The notes beneath the pieces are model-generated. The model saw only the letters and a list, made by a program, of their open reading frames with translations. It made no database searches and was not told where the DNA came from. The position numbers and the translations under genes are program-made. A stretch of DNA of 32,171 bases. It comes from Candidatus Galloscillospira stercoripullorum (GTDB taxonomy: Bacteria; Bacillota; Clostridia; Oscillospirales; Oscillospiraceae). Location: assembly GCA_018715695.1 (NCBI GenBank), contig DVLB01000009.1:1-32171 (forward strand). Reading direction: 5' to 3'. This document shows, piece after piece, positions 16,591 to 28,269 of the stretch (position 1 is its first letter; every line of letters starts with the position of its first letter).

Positions 16591-17580
16591 ATGCTGCGGG
16601 AGGAAGTTCTCTCTCTGCTCAAGGGCGCGGAGGGCCCCCTGTCTGGGGAGGCCATGCGCCGCGGCCTGGGGGTATCCCGCGCGGCGGTGTGGAAGGCAGT
16701 GGAGGAGCTGCGGCAGGAGGGGTATGTGATCTCCTCGGCCCCCAACCGGGGGTACATGCTGGTGTCCTCTCCCGATCTACTCTCCCCCGGAGAGCTCTCC
16801 GGAGTCCTGGCCGGGCGGCTGATCGGCCGGGAGCTTTTGTGCCTGGAGACCGTGGACTCTACCAACAACGAGGTCAAGCGCCGGGCCGAGGAGGGCGCGC
16901 CGGAGGGGTTGGTGGTCCTGGCCGACCGGCAGACCGGGGGAAAGGGCCGGTTGGGCCGCACTTTTGTCTCGCCGCCGGGACAGCTCTACTTCACCGTCCT
17001 GCTCCGACCCTCCTGCTCCCTCCGCGAGCTCATGTGGCTCACGGCCTGGGCGGCAGTCTCGGTGTGCGACGGCATCGAGCGCGCCTGCGCCTTCCGCCCG
17101 GGCATCAAGTGGACCAACGATATCATCGTGGACGGGCGGAAGCTCTGCGGCATCCTCACGGAGCTGGGCATCGAGGGGGAGAGCGGCGCGGTGCGCTACG
17201 CGGCGGTGGGCATTGGGGTCAACGTGAATGAGACCGCCGCCGACTTTGGCCCCGAGCTCTCTCCGGTGGCCATCTCCCTGGCCCAGATCATGGGGACTCC
17301 CCCCCGGCGCGCGGCGCTGGCCGCAGCCATTCTCACCGCCCTGGACGACAATTACCGCCGCTTCCCCGGTGACAAGGCCGCCTTTCTGGAACGCTACCGC
17401 GCCGGATGCCTGACGGTGGGGCAGCAGGTGCGTCTTGTGCGGGGGGAGACCGAGGAGACGGGGTTTGCCGAAGGCGTGGACGAGGATTTTGCTCTGGTGG
17501 TCCGTTTGGACGACGGTAGCCGGAAAGCGGTCAGCTCAGGCGAGGTATCGGTACGGGGCATGCTGGGCTACGCGGACTGA
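16591..17580 (+). CDS. birA: Biotin protein ligase with N-terminal HTH (BirA)
   Basis: HTH GEAMRRGLGVSRAAVWKAVEELRQEGYVI; ligase core VDSTNNEVKRR, ADRQTGGKGRLGRTFVSPPGQLYF, IKWTNDIIVDGRKLCGILTE. Confidence 0.95.
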   Translation: MLREEVLSLLKGAEGPLSGEAMRRGLGVSRAAVWKAVEELRQEGYVISSAPNRGYMLVSSPDLLSPGELSGVLAGRLIGRELLCLETVDSTNNEVKRRAEEGAPEGLVVLADRQTGGKGRLGRTFVSPPGQLYFTVLLRPSCSLRELMWLTAWAAVSVCDGIERACAFRPGIKWTNDIIVDGRKLCGILTELGIEGESGAVRYAAVGIGVNVNETAADFGPELSPVAISLAQIMGTPPRRAALAAAILTALDDNYRRFPGDKAAFLERYRAGCLTVGQQVRLVRGETEETGFAEGVDEDFALVVRLDDGSRKAVSSGEVSVRGMLGYAD

Positions 17581-17719
17581 CCGGAAAAAGGCCCGGAAAT
17601 GAAGGGCCGCAACCGCCGGTTGCGAAAGTTCCAGCCCTCCTTGGTGGCGCGCAACCGCTTCGGATGGTACCATCAGGCCATGGGGAAACCCAAATCTGAG
17701 GACAACGAGGTGGCCAGCG

Positions 17720-18268
17720 ATGAAACTGCATGAAAAGATCCTGTCACTGCGCAAGAGCATGGGCCTTTCCCAGGAGGAGCTGGCCGCGCGGGTGGGGGTG
17801 TCCCGCCAGGCGGTGAGCAAGTGGGAGCTGGGGGAGTCGGTACCCGACGTGGACAAGCTCCTGGCCCTCTCCCAGATATTTGGCGTCACGGTGGACCAGC
17901 TGCTCCGAGGCGGCGAGGACGATGGGTCCCAGGGAGAAGAGTCCTCGCCCGCAGCGGCGCCGGAGAGCAAGACCGCTCCCCGCCTCCCGGGCCACCTTGG
18001 CCAGCTGGTCCGGCGGTGGGGCTGGCTTGCGGGGGTGTATATAGCCCTGTGCGGACTGGGCATCGCCGCCGTTGGTCTGCTGGCCCGGGTAATCTATAAC
18101 CAGATGTTCCCCCAGGAGTTTTTTCAGATGTTCGGCTCCACGCCCGGCTTTTCCGCGCCAGGCGGCCCCTTCCTCACCATCGCCACCGCCGCCCTGGCCG
18201 CAGGGGGTGTGATCGCCGTGGCGGGGGTGATTCTGGCGGTGTGGCTGCGCTGGTGGGGGCGCAAATAA
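17720..18268 (+). CDS. XRE-family HTH regulator with C-terminal TM segments
   Basis: MKLHEKILSLRKSMGLSQEELAARVGVSRQAVSKWELGESVPDVDKLLALSQIFGVTVDQLL, then two hydrophobic segments. Confidence 0.9.
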   Translation: MKLHEKILSLRKSMGLSQEELAARVGVSRQAVSKWELGESVPDVDKLLALSQIFGVTVDQLLRGGEDDGSQGEESSPAAAPESKTAPRLPGHLGQLVRRWGWLAGVYIALCGLGIAAVGLLARVIYNQMFPQEFFQMFGSTPGFSAPGGPFLTIATAALAAGGVIAVAGVILAVWLRWWGRK

Positions 18269-18269
18269 A

Positions 18270-18297
18270 TTGACAAATCTTCACATAGCGGTATAAA
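18270..18297 (+). promoter_or_regulatory. Sigma-A-type promoter upstream of the PTS EIIC-like gene
   Basis: TTGACA (18270-18275)-N16-TATAAA (18292-18297). Confidence 0.7.
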
Positions 18298-18302
18298 ATG
18301 GA

Positions 18303-18333
18303 GATCAGCGCGGGCAAAGCGCCCGCGCTGATC
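18303..18333 (+). repeat. 13-bp perfect hairpin at the predicted transcript 5' end
   Basis: GATCAGCGCGGGC-AAAGC-GCCCGCGCTGATC. Confidence 0.85.
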
Positions 18334-18358
18334 TTATATGCAAAAGGTCGTGAGAGAT

Positions 18359-19447
18359 ATGGCTGGCTTCAGCGCCTTCCTCAAGCGAAAAAACATCGTC
18401 ATCTCCGCCCGGCGGTACGGGGTGGATGCCCTGGGCGCCATGGCCCAGGGTCTGTTCTGCTCCCTGCTCATCGGCACCATTCTGGACACCCTGGGTACGC
18501 AGCTGGGCCTCGACTGGCTCACTACCGTGGGCGGCTACGCCTCAGCTATGAGCGGCCCGGCCATGGCAGTGGCCATCGGATACGCGCTCCAGTCGCCCCC
18601 TCTGGTGCTCTTTTCCCTGGCCACCGTGGGCTACGCCGCCAACGCGCTGGGCTCCACCACCCTCTCCGGCGGCAAGGGCGCGGGCGGCCCGCTGGCGGTG
18701 CTGTTCATCGCCGTCATCGCCGCCGAGCTCGGCAAGGCGGTGAGCAAGGAAACCAAGGTGGACATCCTGGTCACCCCCCTGGTTACCATCCTCGCGGGCG
18801 TGGGGCTCTCCGCCCTGGCTGCCCCGGCCATCGGCACGGCGGCCTCGTCGGTGGGGGAGTTCGTGCGGTGGGCCACGGTGCTTCAGCCCTTCCTCATGGG
18901 CATTTTGGTGTCGGTGGTCATCGGCGTGGCCCTGACCCTGCCCATCTCCTCGGCGGCCATCTGCGCCGCCATCGGGCTCACCGGTCTCGCCGGCGGGGCG
19001 GCGGTGGCGGGCTGCTGCGCCAACATGGTGGGCTTTGCCGTCCTCTCCTTCCGTGAGAACCGCTGGGGTGGCCTGGTGAGCCAGGGGCTGGGCACCTCCA
19101 TGCTCCAGATGGGCAACATCGTGAAAAATCCCCGGATCTGGCTACCCGCCATCCTCACCAGCGCCGTCACTGGCCCCCTGGCCACCTGTGTGTTCCGTTT
19201 GGAGATGAACGACCCCTCCGGCGGCGTGGCCGCCGGCATGGGCACCTGCGGCATGGTTGGTCCCATCGGGGTGTACGCCGGCTGGGTCAGCGACGTGGCC
19301 AGCGGCGTCAAAGCGGCCATCACCGCCCTGGACTGGGTGGGTCTCGTCCTGATCTGCTTTGTCCTGCCCGCCGTTCTCACCTGGCTTTTTGGTCTCTTCT
19401 TCCGTAAGATCGGCTGGATCAGAGAGGGCGATCTCAAGCTCTCCTGA
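18359..19447 (+). CDS. PTS EIIC-like (PTS_EIIC_2/PfoR-type) membrane protein
   Basis: Polytopic protein; GVDALGAMAQGLFCSLLIGTILDTLG, GPMGVY-like motif CGMVGPIGVYAGW. Start MAGFS preferred (AAAGG upstream); alternative MQKVV at 18338 directly abuts the hairpin. Confidence 0.8.
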   Translation: MAGFSAFLKRKNIVISARRYGVDALGAMAQGLFCSLLIGTILDTLGTQLGLDWLTTVGGYASAMSGPAMAVAIGYALQSPPLVLFSLATVGYAANALGSTTLSGGKGAGGPLAVLFIAVIAAELGKAVSKETKVDILVTPLVTILAGVGLSALAAPAIGTAASSVGEFVRWATVLQPFLMGILVSVVIGVALTLPISSAAICAAIGLTGLAGGAAVAGCCANMVGFAVLSFRENRWGGLVSQGLGTSMLQMGNIVKNPRIWLPAILTSAVTGPLATCVFRLEMNDPSGGVAAGMGTCGMVGPIGVYAGWVSDVASGVKAAITALDWVGLVLICFVLPAVLTWLFGLFFRKIGWIREGDLKLS

Positions 19448-19474
19448 CCGTCGGAAAGTCAGCGGAAATAAGCA

Positions 19475-19510
19475 GGGCGCGGTCCCCTTCGAGGGGACCG
19501 CGCCCGTTTT
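19475..19510. terminator. Terminator between convergent EIIC-like and htrA genes
   Basis: GGGCGCGGTCCCC/GGGGACCGCGCCC stem with T-rich tail. Confidence 0.85.
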
Positions 19511-19532
19511 CTTTTTTCGCCGCTATTTGCTG

Positions 19533-20861
19533 TCAGCGGATATTGTCCAGCACATACTGCTCGATGAGCTCCACATCAAACTCCAGGTACTCCCCGGAGC
19601 GCCACACACCCAGGGTAATCACGTCTCCCACGCCAAGGCCGTCGCGGATATAAAGCAGGTCGTCGTTCTCAGCGATGGGTTCTCCGTTGCCCGAGACGAT
19701 GATGTCCCCGGCGCGCACGCCGCTCTCCCAGGCGTCGCTGTTCCGCTGGACCTCCACCACCAGGATGCCGCCGGTGAAATCCTCCGGCAGATCGTAGCTG
19801 CTCCAGTCCGTCTCCGGCAGGGTCTGGACCGTAATGCCCAGAGTGGGCCTGCCGCCGATATAGCCCCTCTCGATGAGCTCCTCCACCACATCCTTTACCG
19901 TCACCGTGGGGATGGCAAAGCCCAGGCCCTCAATGGTGGCCTCGGTGTACTGAGAGCTCATCTTCATGTTGGTGATGCCCACCACCTGGCCATACTGGTT
20001 GATGAGGGCTCCGCCGGAATTGCCCGAGTTAAGGGCGGCGGTGGTCTGGAGAAGGGTCATGGTAATGCCGTCCACGTTCACGTCCCGGTTGATGGCGGAG
20101 ATGATGCCGTCGGTCATGGTGCCGGCCAATTCCTCGCCCAGAGGGTTGCCGATGGCCAGAGCCACATCCCCCACCCGCAGGAGGGAGGAGTCCCCGAACT
20201 CAGCGGGATAAAAGCCCTTTCCCTCCACCTTGAGCACAGCCAGGTCATTGGCGGCATCGCCGCCTACCAGCAGGGCGTCCAGCACCCGTTCCCCCTGGAG
20301 CAGCACCACCTCGGCGCTCTCCGCGCCCTCGATGACGTGGAAGTTGGTGATGATGTACCCCTCTTCCGAGAGCACCACGCCGGTACCGGTAGCACCGCCG
20401 TCAGGCCCGTAGGCCCGGATGCCCACGATGGAGGGCAGCACTTTCTCGTAGATCTCCTGAAAGGTGAGCGCCCCGGTCTCGGGCACACCCAGGAGCTCCA
20501 CCTCCACCTCTTCCCCTACCTGGGCCCGGGGAATGGTGGTCTCAGCGGAACCCAGCAGCTCGGAGCCGAAGTCAAAGTCGAAATCGAAGCCGAAGTCCTC
20601 TTCCCCGCCGGGCTTTTCAAAGGGCTGAGTAAAGGAGGGCAGGTCCAAGGTGAGCTGGAAGCCGGAGAAGACGGTCAGGGTGATGAGCCCGGCGGCGATG
20701 AGGGCCACCCCCACGCAAAACAGGGCAATGCGCTTTCCCTTCTTCCCTTTGCGCTCCCCGTCTCCGGGCACGGTCTCCTCGTAGACGGGTTCCGGCCCTC
20801 CCCCGGTCTGCCAGGGGTCGGTATAAGGCTGCGGGGGCATGTCATAGTAGCGGTTTCGCAT
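19533..20861 (-). CDS. Membrane-anchored HtrA/DegP-family S1C serine protease with PDZ domain
   Basis: N-terminal TM; triad segments ITNFHVIEGA, NDLAVLKV, TTAALNSGNSGGALINQYGQVVGI; C-terminal PDZ. Confidence 0.94.
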   Translation of the reverse strand: MRNRYYDMPPQPYTDPWQTGGGPEPVYEETVPGDGERKGKKGKRIALFCVGVALIAAGLITLTVFSGFQLTLDLPSFTQPFEKPGGEEDFGFDFDFDFGSELLGSAETTIPRAQVGEEVEVELLGVPETGALTFQEIYEKVLPSIVGIRAYGPDGGATGTGVVLSEEGYIITNFHVIEGAESAEVVLLQGERVLDALLVGGDAANDLAVLKVEGKGFYPAEFGDSSLLRVGDVALAIGNPLGEELAGTMTDGIISAINRDVNVDGITMTLLQTTAALNSGNSGGALINQYGQVVGITNMKMSSQYTEATIEGLGFAIPTVTVKDVVEELIERGYIGGRPTLGITVQTLPETDWSSYDLPEDFTGGILVVEVQRNSDAWESGVRAGDIIVSGNGEPIAENDDLLYIRDGLGVGDVITLGVWRSGEYLEFDVELIEQYVLDNIR

Positions 20862-20885
20862 GAGGGCCTCCTCCGGGAGGATCTG

Positions 20886-22331
20886 TCAGGCCAGCAGCAG
20901 CGTGAAGGTGAACTCGGTCACGCCGTTCTCGCTCTTGACGGTGATGCTCTCCCTGTGGTTATTGAGAATGGTCTTGACGATGTAGAGCCCCAGGCCCACA
21001 CCTTCCCGGTCCACGCTGCGGGATTTATCGCTCTTGTGGAAGCGGTCAAAAAGCAGGGGCAGCTCCTCGGGGGAGATGGTCTCCCCCTCATTGCGCACCG
21101 AGATGTAGGCCCTGGGACCCTTGGTGGTGATGCTCAGGGTAATAACGCTCCCCTCCCGGGCGAACTTGATGGCGTTGTCCAGCAGGTTGTAGCACACCTG
21201 GGTGATGCCGTCGGGGTCGCCCCACACCTTCACTGCCCCGTCGGGCAGGTGGGTCTCCACGTCCAGGCCCCGGCCGGTGATCTTGGTCTCCAGGCTCAGC
21301 AGCACCCGCACCAGCAGCTCGCTGATGTCGAACTGCTCCTGGGCGGTGACGTTTTCGGTGGCCTGGAGGCGGCTGAGGTCCAGCATCCGGCGCACCAGGC
21401 GGGACAGCCGTCTGGTCTCGTTGGAGATGGTCTGGAGGGCCTCGGTCTCCCGCTCGGGGGGGATGGTGCCGTCCAGGATGCCGTCAGAGAAGCCGGCGAT
21501 GGTGGTCATGGGGGTCTTGAGCTCATGGGAGATATTGGCCACGAACTCGCTGCGCCGAGCCTCGGCCTTGGCCAGAGCGTCGGCCATGTTGTTGAAGGCC
21601 TCGGCCAGTTCCCCCACCTCGTCCTTGCGGGGGCCCACTTCTACCCGGGTATCAAACTCTCCCATGCCGAACTTGCGCGCCGCCTCGGCCATCTCCTTGA
21701 GGGGCTTGGTCTGGCTCAGAGAGGTCACCGAGGTGGCCACGAAGGCAATGCACATGACCACGATGGAGGTGAAGAAAAAGATTGTGATAAAAGCCCGCCA
21801 TAGCTCGGTAACGTTGGCGGTCTGGGCCGCCACCAGCACCATGCCGGAGATCTGCTCGCCGGAGAGGGTGGACACCGTCACCGGCACACCGGAGACATAC
21901 CGCTGGTCTGGGAAGATGTCCCCCAGGGAGGTCATGCCGTTGTACTCCCCCGTCTCCACCAGCTGCTGCACAACGGCGGCCGGGAGCTTTCTATTGAGGA
22001 TGCTGCGGGAAAACTCCGCGGTCATGGTAGTAGTCCCGTCCACCGAATAGGCGATGACCCCCTCCGGGTCGCAGACGATGACGTAGGCGTCGGCGATCTC
22101 GGCCACCGAGTTGACGTAGGCCTGGTAGAGGCTGTCGTCCACGTTGCGGCCGGTGAGGAGAATCTGGCGGGTGTAGGTGGCAATGTTGTCGGCGTTGCGC
22201 TCCAGGCCGCCCCGGCGGTCCTGGATGATGTACTGGTAGGACAGGGCGATGAAGGCGGTGCCCAGGAGCAGGAAGGAGACCAGGATCATACCCGCCATCA
22301 GCGCAAACTGCCGCCGGTAGATGCTCCTCAT
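20886..22331 (-). CDS. Sensor histidine kinase (two TM, HAMP, HisKA, HATPase)
   Basis: H-box FVANISHELKTPMTTIAGFSDGILDG; N-box QVCYNLLDNAIKFA; GVGLGLYIVKTIL. Confidence 0.95.
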   Translation of the reverse strand: MRSIYRRQFALMAGMILVSFLLLGTAFIALSYQYIIQDRRGGLERNADNIATYTRQILLTGRNVDDSLYQAYVNSVAEIADAYVIVCDPEGVIAYSVDGTTTMTAEFSRSILNRKLPAAVVQQLVETGEYNGMTSLGDIFPDQRYVSGVPVTVSTLSGEQISGMVLVAAQTANVTELWRAFITIFFFTSIVVMCIAFVATSVTSLSQTKPLKEMAEAARKFGMGEFDTRVEVGPRKDEVGELAEAFNNMADALAKAEARRSEFVANISHELKTPMTTIAGFSDGILDGTIPPERETEALQTISNETRRLSRLVRRMLDLSRLQATENVTAQEQFDISELLVRVLLSLETKITGRGLDVETHLPDGAVKVWGDPDGITQVCYNLLDNAIKFAREGSVITLSITTKGPRAYISVRNEGETISPEELPLLFDRFHKSDKSRSVDREGVGLGLYIVKTILNNHRESITVKSENGVTEFTFTLLLA

Positions 22332-23020
22332 GTGCCGCTCACGACCTCGAACTTATAGCCCACGCCCCACACCGTCTTCAGGCTCCACTGGTCGCTGACC
22401 CCCTCCAGCTTCTCCCGCAGGCGCTTGATGTGCACATCCACCGTGCGGCTGTCGCCGAAGTAGTCAAAGCCCCACACCTCATCCAGCAGCTGGTTGCGAG
22501 TGAACACCCGGTTGGGGGAGGAGGCCAGGTGGAACAGCAGCTCCAGCTCCTTGGGGGGCGTATCCACCCGCTTGCCGTCCACGATGAGCTCGTAGGAGTC
22601 CATGTTGATGGTGAGCTTGTCAAAGGAGAGCTTCTTCTCCTCGCCCTTCTCCTCCCCGTCGAAACGGCGGAGCACGGCGTGGATACGGGCCAGGACCTCC
22701 TTCATCTCAAAGGGCTTGGTGATATAGTCGTCGGCGCCCCCCTCCAGGCCCTGGACCTTGTCGCTCAGCTCTCCCTTGGCGGTGAGCATGATGACGGGGG
22801 TCTTGTCGCTCTCCCGGATCTTTTTGAGCACCGACCAGCCGTCCATCACGGGCAGCATGATGTCCAGCAGCACCAGGTCGGGGTGGAAGGAGCGGAACAG
22901 CTCCACCCCCTTGCCGCCGTCGGGAGCCACCTGAGTCTCGAAGCCCTCCTTCTCCAGGTAGAGATGGAGAAGCTCGGCGATGTTGCTGTCGTCCTCTACG
23001 ATGAGCACTTTGCGGGCCAT
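22328..23020 (-). CDS. OmpR/PhoB-family response regulator
   Basis: KVLIVEDDSNIAELL, PDLVLLDIMLPVMDGW, winged-helix VWGFDYFGDSRTVDVHIKRLREKLE. Overlaps the kinase start by 4 nt. Confidence 0.95.
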   Translation of the reverse strand: MARKVLIVEDDSNIAELLHLYLEKEGFETQVAPDGGKGVELFRSFHPDLVLLDIMLPVMDGWSVLKKIRESDKTPVIMLTAKGELSDKVQGLEGGADDYITKPFEMKEVLARIHAVLRRFDGEEKGEEKKLSFDKLTINMDSYELIVDGKRVDTPPKELELLFHLASSPNRVFTRNQLLDEVWGFDYFGDSRTVDVHIKRLREKLEGVSDQWSLKTVWGVGYKFEVVSGT

Positions 23021-23134
23021 GGCCGCACCAGCCTTTCTCTTGTAGAATCTGCGGCAGCCCGAAAGCCGCCCGTTCTCTTATGTGACCTTATTATATATGC
23101 GGGAAAGTCCTTCTGCGGTGAACAATTTGTAAAT

Positions 23135-24307
23135 TTAAGTATTCACATAGGCCCGATCCACCTGGATCACGGCAAAATAGTTGCCGTCCAGGGTCTTGAT
23201 CTTCTCGCCGACGGCCTTACGGACTGCCTCGTCGCTCATGGTGCACCGGACGGGAGCCACCACGTCGAAAATCAGGTTGGTGTGGTGGGGCCCGGGGATG
23301 ATGCGGAAATCGTGGATGGTCATACCGCTGTCGATCTCTTTTACCAGTTCCTCCACCCGCTCCCGCAGGGCGTTGGTGGGCGCGTCATCCTGGGCCACCG
23401 GGTCCATGTGGATGGAGGTCTCGATGCCGAAGCGAGCGCGGATCTCCCGCTCAATGGCGTCGATGACGTCGTGGGCCTCCATAATGTCGGCGTCCATGGG
23501 GATCTCCGCGTGCAGGCTCATAATGCGCCGGCCGGGACCGTAGTCGTGGATGACCAGGTCGTGGATACCCACCACCTGCTCATGGGCCATGATGGTGTCT
23601 CGGATGTCCTTGACCAACTCCGGGTCGGGGCTCTGGCCCAGAAGGGGGTTGAGGGTATCCTTGGCGGCCCCCCAGCCAGAACGGAGGATGAACAGCGCCA
23701 CCAGCACGCCCGCCCAGCCGTCGATGCGGATCTGGAGGAAGTGGTCGGCCAACGTGCTCAGAAACACCACCGAGGTGGCCACGGCATCGGTGAGAGAGTC
23801 GGTGGCGGTGGCGGCCATGGCCGCCGAGCCGATGCGTCTGGACAGATTCCGGTTGAAGAAGCTCATCCACAGCTTGACGCAGACAGAGGCCGCCAGAATG
23901 ACCAGCGCGGGGACCGAGAAAGTCACCGCTTGGGGGGAGAGGATCTTCTCCGCCGAGGTCTTGAGCAGCTCCAGGCCCACCAGCAAAATCACCACTGATA
24001 CCGCCAGCCCCGACAGGTACTCCAGCCGCCCGTGTCCGAAGGGGTGGTCCTCGTCAGCCTTGGCCCCCGCCAGACGGAAACCCACCAGGGTGACCACCGA
24101 GGAGCCGGCGTCGGAGAGGTTGTTGAAGGCGTCGGCGGTAATGGAGATGGAGGCGGTCAGCGTCCCCGCGATAAGCTTACCCAGAAAGAGCAGCAGGTTA
24201 AGGGCGATTCCCACGCCGCCGGACAGGGTACCATAGCGCTGCCGCACCTGAGGGCTGCGGATATCGGCGGCGTCTTTTACAAAGGTACGCACCAGAAAGT
24301 CGATCAT
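23135..24307 (-). CDS. Cation diffusion facilitator family transporter
   Basis: SISITADAFNNLSDAGSSVVTLVGFRLAGAKADEDHPFGHGRLEYLSGL; C-terminal cytoplasmic domain HDVIDAIEREIRARFGIETSIHMDP. Confidence 0.94.
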   Translation of the reverse strand: MIDFLVRTFVKDAADIRSPQVRQRYGTLSGGVGIALNLLLFLGKLIAGTLTASISITADAFNNLSDAGSSVVTLVGFRLAGAKADEDHPFGHGRLEYLSGLAVSVVILLVGLELLKTSAEKILSPQAVTFSVPALVILAASVCVKLWMSFFNRNLSRRIGSAAMAATATDSLTDAVATSVVFLSTLADHFLQIRIDGWAGVLVALFILRSGWGAAKDTLNPLLGQSPDPELVKDIRDTIMAHEQVVGIHDLVIHDYGPGRRIMSLHAEIPMDADIMEAHDVIDAIEREIRARFGIETSIHMDPVAQDDAPTNALRERVEELVKEIDSGMTIHDFRIIPGPHHTNLIFDVVAPVRCTMSDEAVRKAVGEKIKTLDGNYFAVIQVDRAYVNT

Positions 24308-24392
24308 GTCTCCACTTCACCTTTTCTTCCAGGAATTCTTTATATTATCCCACTCTCCCGCCCGGTGCGTCAAGGGTAACCGGGCGGGCAGC

Positions 24393-24427
24393 AAAAAAGC
24401 CCCCCGGTCTTCAAGGACCGGGGGGCT
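24393..24427 (-). terminator. Terminator of the orphan kinase-like gene
   Basis: AGCCCCCCGGTC/GACCGGGGGGCT-type stem with A6 on plus strand. Confidence 0.8.
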
Positions 24428-24496
24428 GAGGCTGTCGATAAACCCTATTCGCCGAAGGTTTTGAGCGCACGGCTCTCAAAAGGTCCGCGCAGTCAT

Positions 24497-26862
<2,366 letters not shown>

Positions 26863-26894
26863 GACATCTCCCCCCTCTCTTTGACTCTTTATAA

Positions 26895-26937
26895 AAGGAA
26901 CTCCCCGCCGCATTCCGCGGCGGGGAGTTCCTTTCTT
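26895..26937 (+). terminator. Terminator of gapA
   Basis: AAGGAACTCCCCGCCG...CGGCGGGGAGTTCCTT then TCTTTTT. Confidence 0.9.
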
Positions 26938-26960
26938 TTTCTCCATTGCACATTTTCCCC

Positions 26961-27008
26961 TTGACAAGGCGCACCCCGCATGTCTATACTGTATATGCTG
27001 AGTATACA
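26961..27008 (+). promoter_or_regulatory. Promoter and candidate GntR (YtrA-type) operator
   Basis: TTGACA (26961)-N18-TATACT (26985-26990) overlapping TGTATA-N7-TATACA (26990-27008). Confidence 0.6.
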
Positions 27009-27029
27009 CAGTAAAACGAGGTGCACCGA

Positions 27030-27404
27030 ATGGACATCATCATCCGCAATACCGGTGGCGTGCCCATCTATGACCAGATCACCCGCCAGATCAAGGGTCT
27101 GATCCTGCGGGGTGAACTCAAGGAGGGGGAGGCCCTCCCCTCCATGCGGCTGCTGGCCAGAGAGCTGCGCATTTCCGTCATCACCACCAAGCGGGCCTAT
27201 GAAGAGCTGGAGCGGGAGGGCTTTATCACCACCGTGCCGGGAAAGGGGTGCTTTGTAGCGCCTCAGGACCCCACACTGGCGCGGGAGGAGACCCTCCGCC
27301 GGGTGGAGGAGCATCTGTCCCGAGCCGTAGAGGCCGCCAAAGTAGGCGGCGTCACGCTGGGGGAGCTGACCGACGCCCTCAATATCCTGTATGGAGACGA
27401 GTAA
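27030..27404 (+). CDS. GntR-family regulator, YtrA subfamily
   Basis: VPIYDQITRQIKGLILRGELKEGEALPSMRLLARELRISVITTKRAYEELEREGFITTVPGKGCFV; short, no large effector domain. Confidence 0.94.
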   Translation: MDIIIRNTGGVPIYDQITRQIKGLILRGELKEGEALPSMRLLARELRISVITTKRAYEELEREGFITTVPGKGCFVAPQDPTLAREETLRRVEEHLSRAVEAAKVGGVTLGELTDALNILYGDE

Positions 27405-27405
27405 T

Positions 27406-28269
27406 ATGAAAAACGCCATTGAGATCCGCCATCTCACCAAAGAGTACGGCAGCTTCAAGCTCAGCGATGTGACCTTCGACGTGCCCATGGGCACGGTCGT
27501 GGGCCTCATCGGGGAGAATGGCGCCGGAAAATCCACCACCATCAAGTGCATCCTAAACCTCGTCCGCCCCTCCGGCGGGGAGATCGTGCTGCTGGGCCGG
27601 GACAGCATCGCCGGTGAGCGGGAGGCCAAGGAGGAGATCGGAGTGGTACTGGACGAGTCCACCTTCCACGACACCCTGCGCGCTCTCGATGTGGGGAAGA
27701 TCCTCCGTCGGGTCTACAAGAACTGGGACCAGCCCTTTTTCGAGGCTCTGCTCAAAAAATTCGGCCTACCTCATAACAAGACCGTCAAGGACTACTCCCG
27801 GGGCATGAAGATGAAGCTGTCCATTGCCGCGGCTCTCTCCGCCCGGCCCCGGCTGCTCATTCTGGACGAGGCTACCGGCGGTCTGGACCCGGTGGTGCGG
27901 GACGAACTGCTGGATGAGTTTCTCTCCTTCGTCCAAGACGAGGACCACGCCATTCTCATCTCCAGCCACATCACCAGTGACCTGGAAAAGGCGGCGGACT
28001 ATGTGGTCTACCTCCACAAGGGCGCGGTGGCCCTCCAAGGGGCCAAGGATGAGCTGCTGGAGGAACACGGCCGCCTGGTGTGCGGCCGGTCTGACCTCCA
28101 GAAGGTAGACCCGGCCTTCCTGGTGGGAGTGCGGGAGAATCAGTTCAGCTGTGAGGCCCTGGTGCGCCGCCGGGAGGAGTTTATCCGGCGCTACCCGGAA
28201 CTCTCGGTGGAGAGCGTAACTTTGGACGACCTCATGGTCTTTACCACGAAGGGAGAGATGGCATCATGA
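27406..28269 (+). CDS. ABC transporter ATP-binding protein
   Basis: VGLIGENGAGKSTTIKCIL, YSRGMKMKLSIAAAL, RLLILDEATGGLDPVVRDELL. Confidence 0.95.
   Translation: MKNAIEIRHLTKEYGSFKLSDVTFDVPMGTVVGLIGENGAGKSTTIKCILNLVRPSGGEIVLLGRDSIAGEREAKEEIGVVLDESTFHDTLRALDVGKILRRVYKNWDQPFFEALLKKFGLPHNKTVKDYSRGMKMKLSIAAALSARPRLLILDEATGGLDPVVRDELLDEFLSFVQDEDHAILISSHITSDLEKAADYVVYLHKGAVALQGAKDELLEEHGRLVCGRSDLQKVDPAFLVGVRENQFSCEALVRRREEFIRRYPELSVESVTLDDLMVFTTKGEMAS

Noticed and set aside
19359-21803. 814-aa plus-strand ORF
   Set aside because: Antisense to htrA and the kinase; His/Gly/Val/Leu-rich low-complexity composition typical of GC-rich antisense frames; no recognisable domain.
22430-23998. 522-aa plus-strand ORF
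   Set aside because: Antisense to response regulator and CDF transporter; no domain.
24459-24481. TTTTGAG...CTCAAAA inverted repeat near the orphan kinase stop codon
   Set aside because: Short arms; could be a weak terminator; a stronger terminator lies at 24393-24427.
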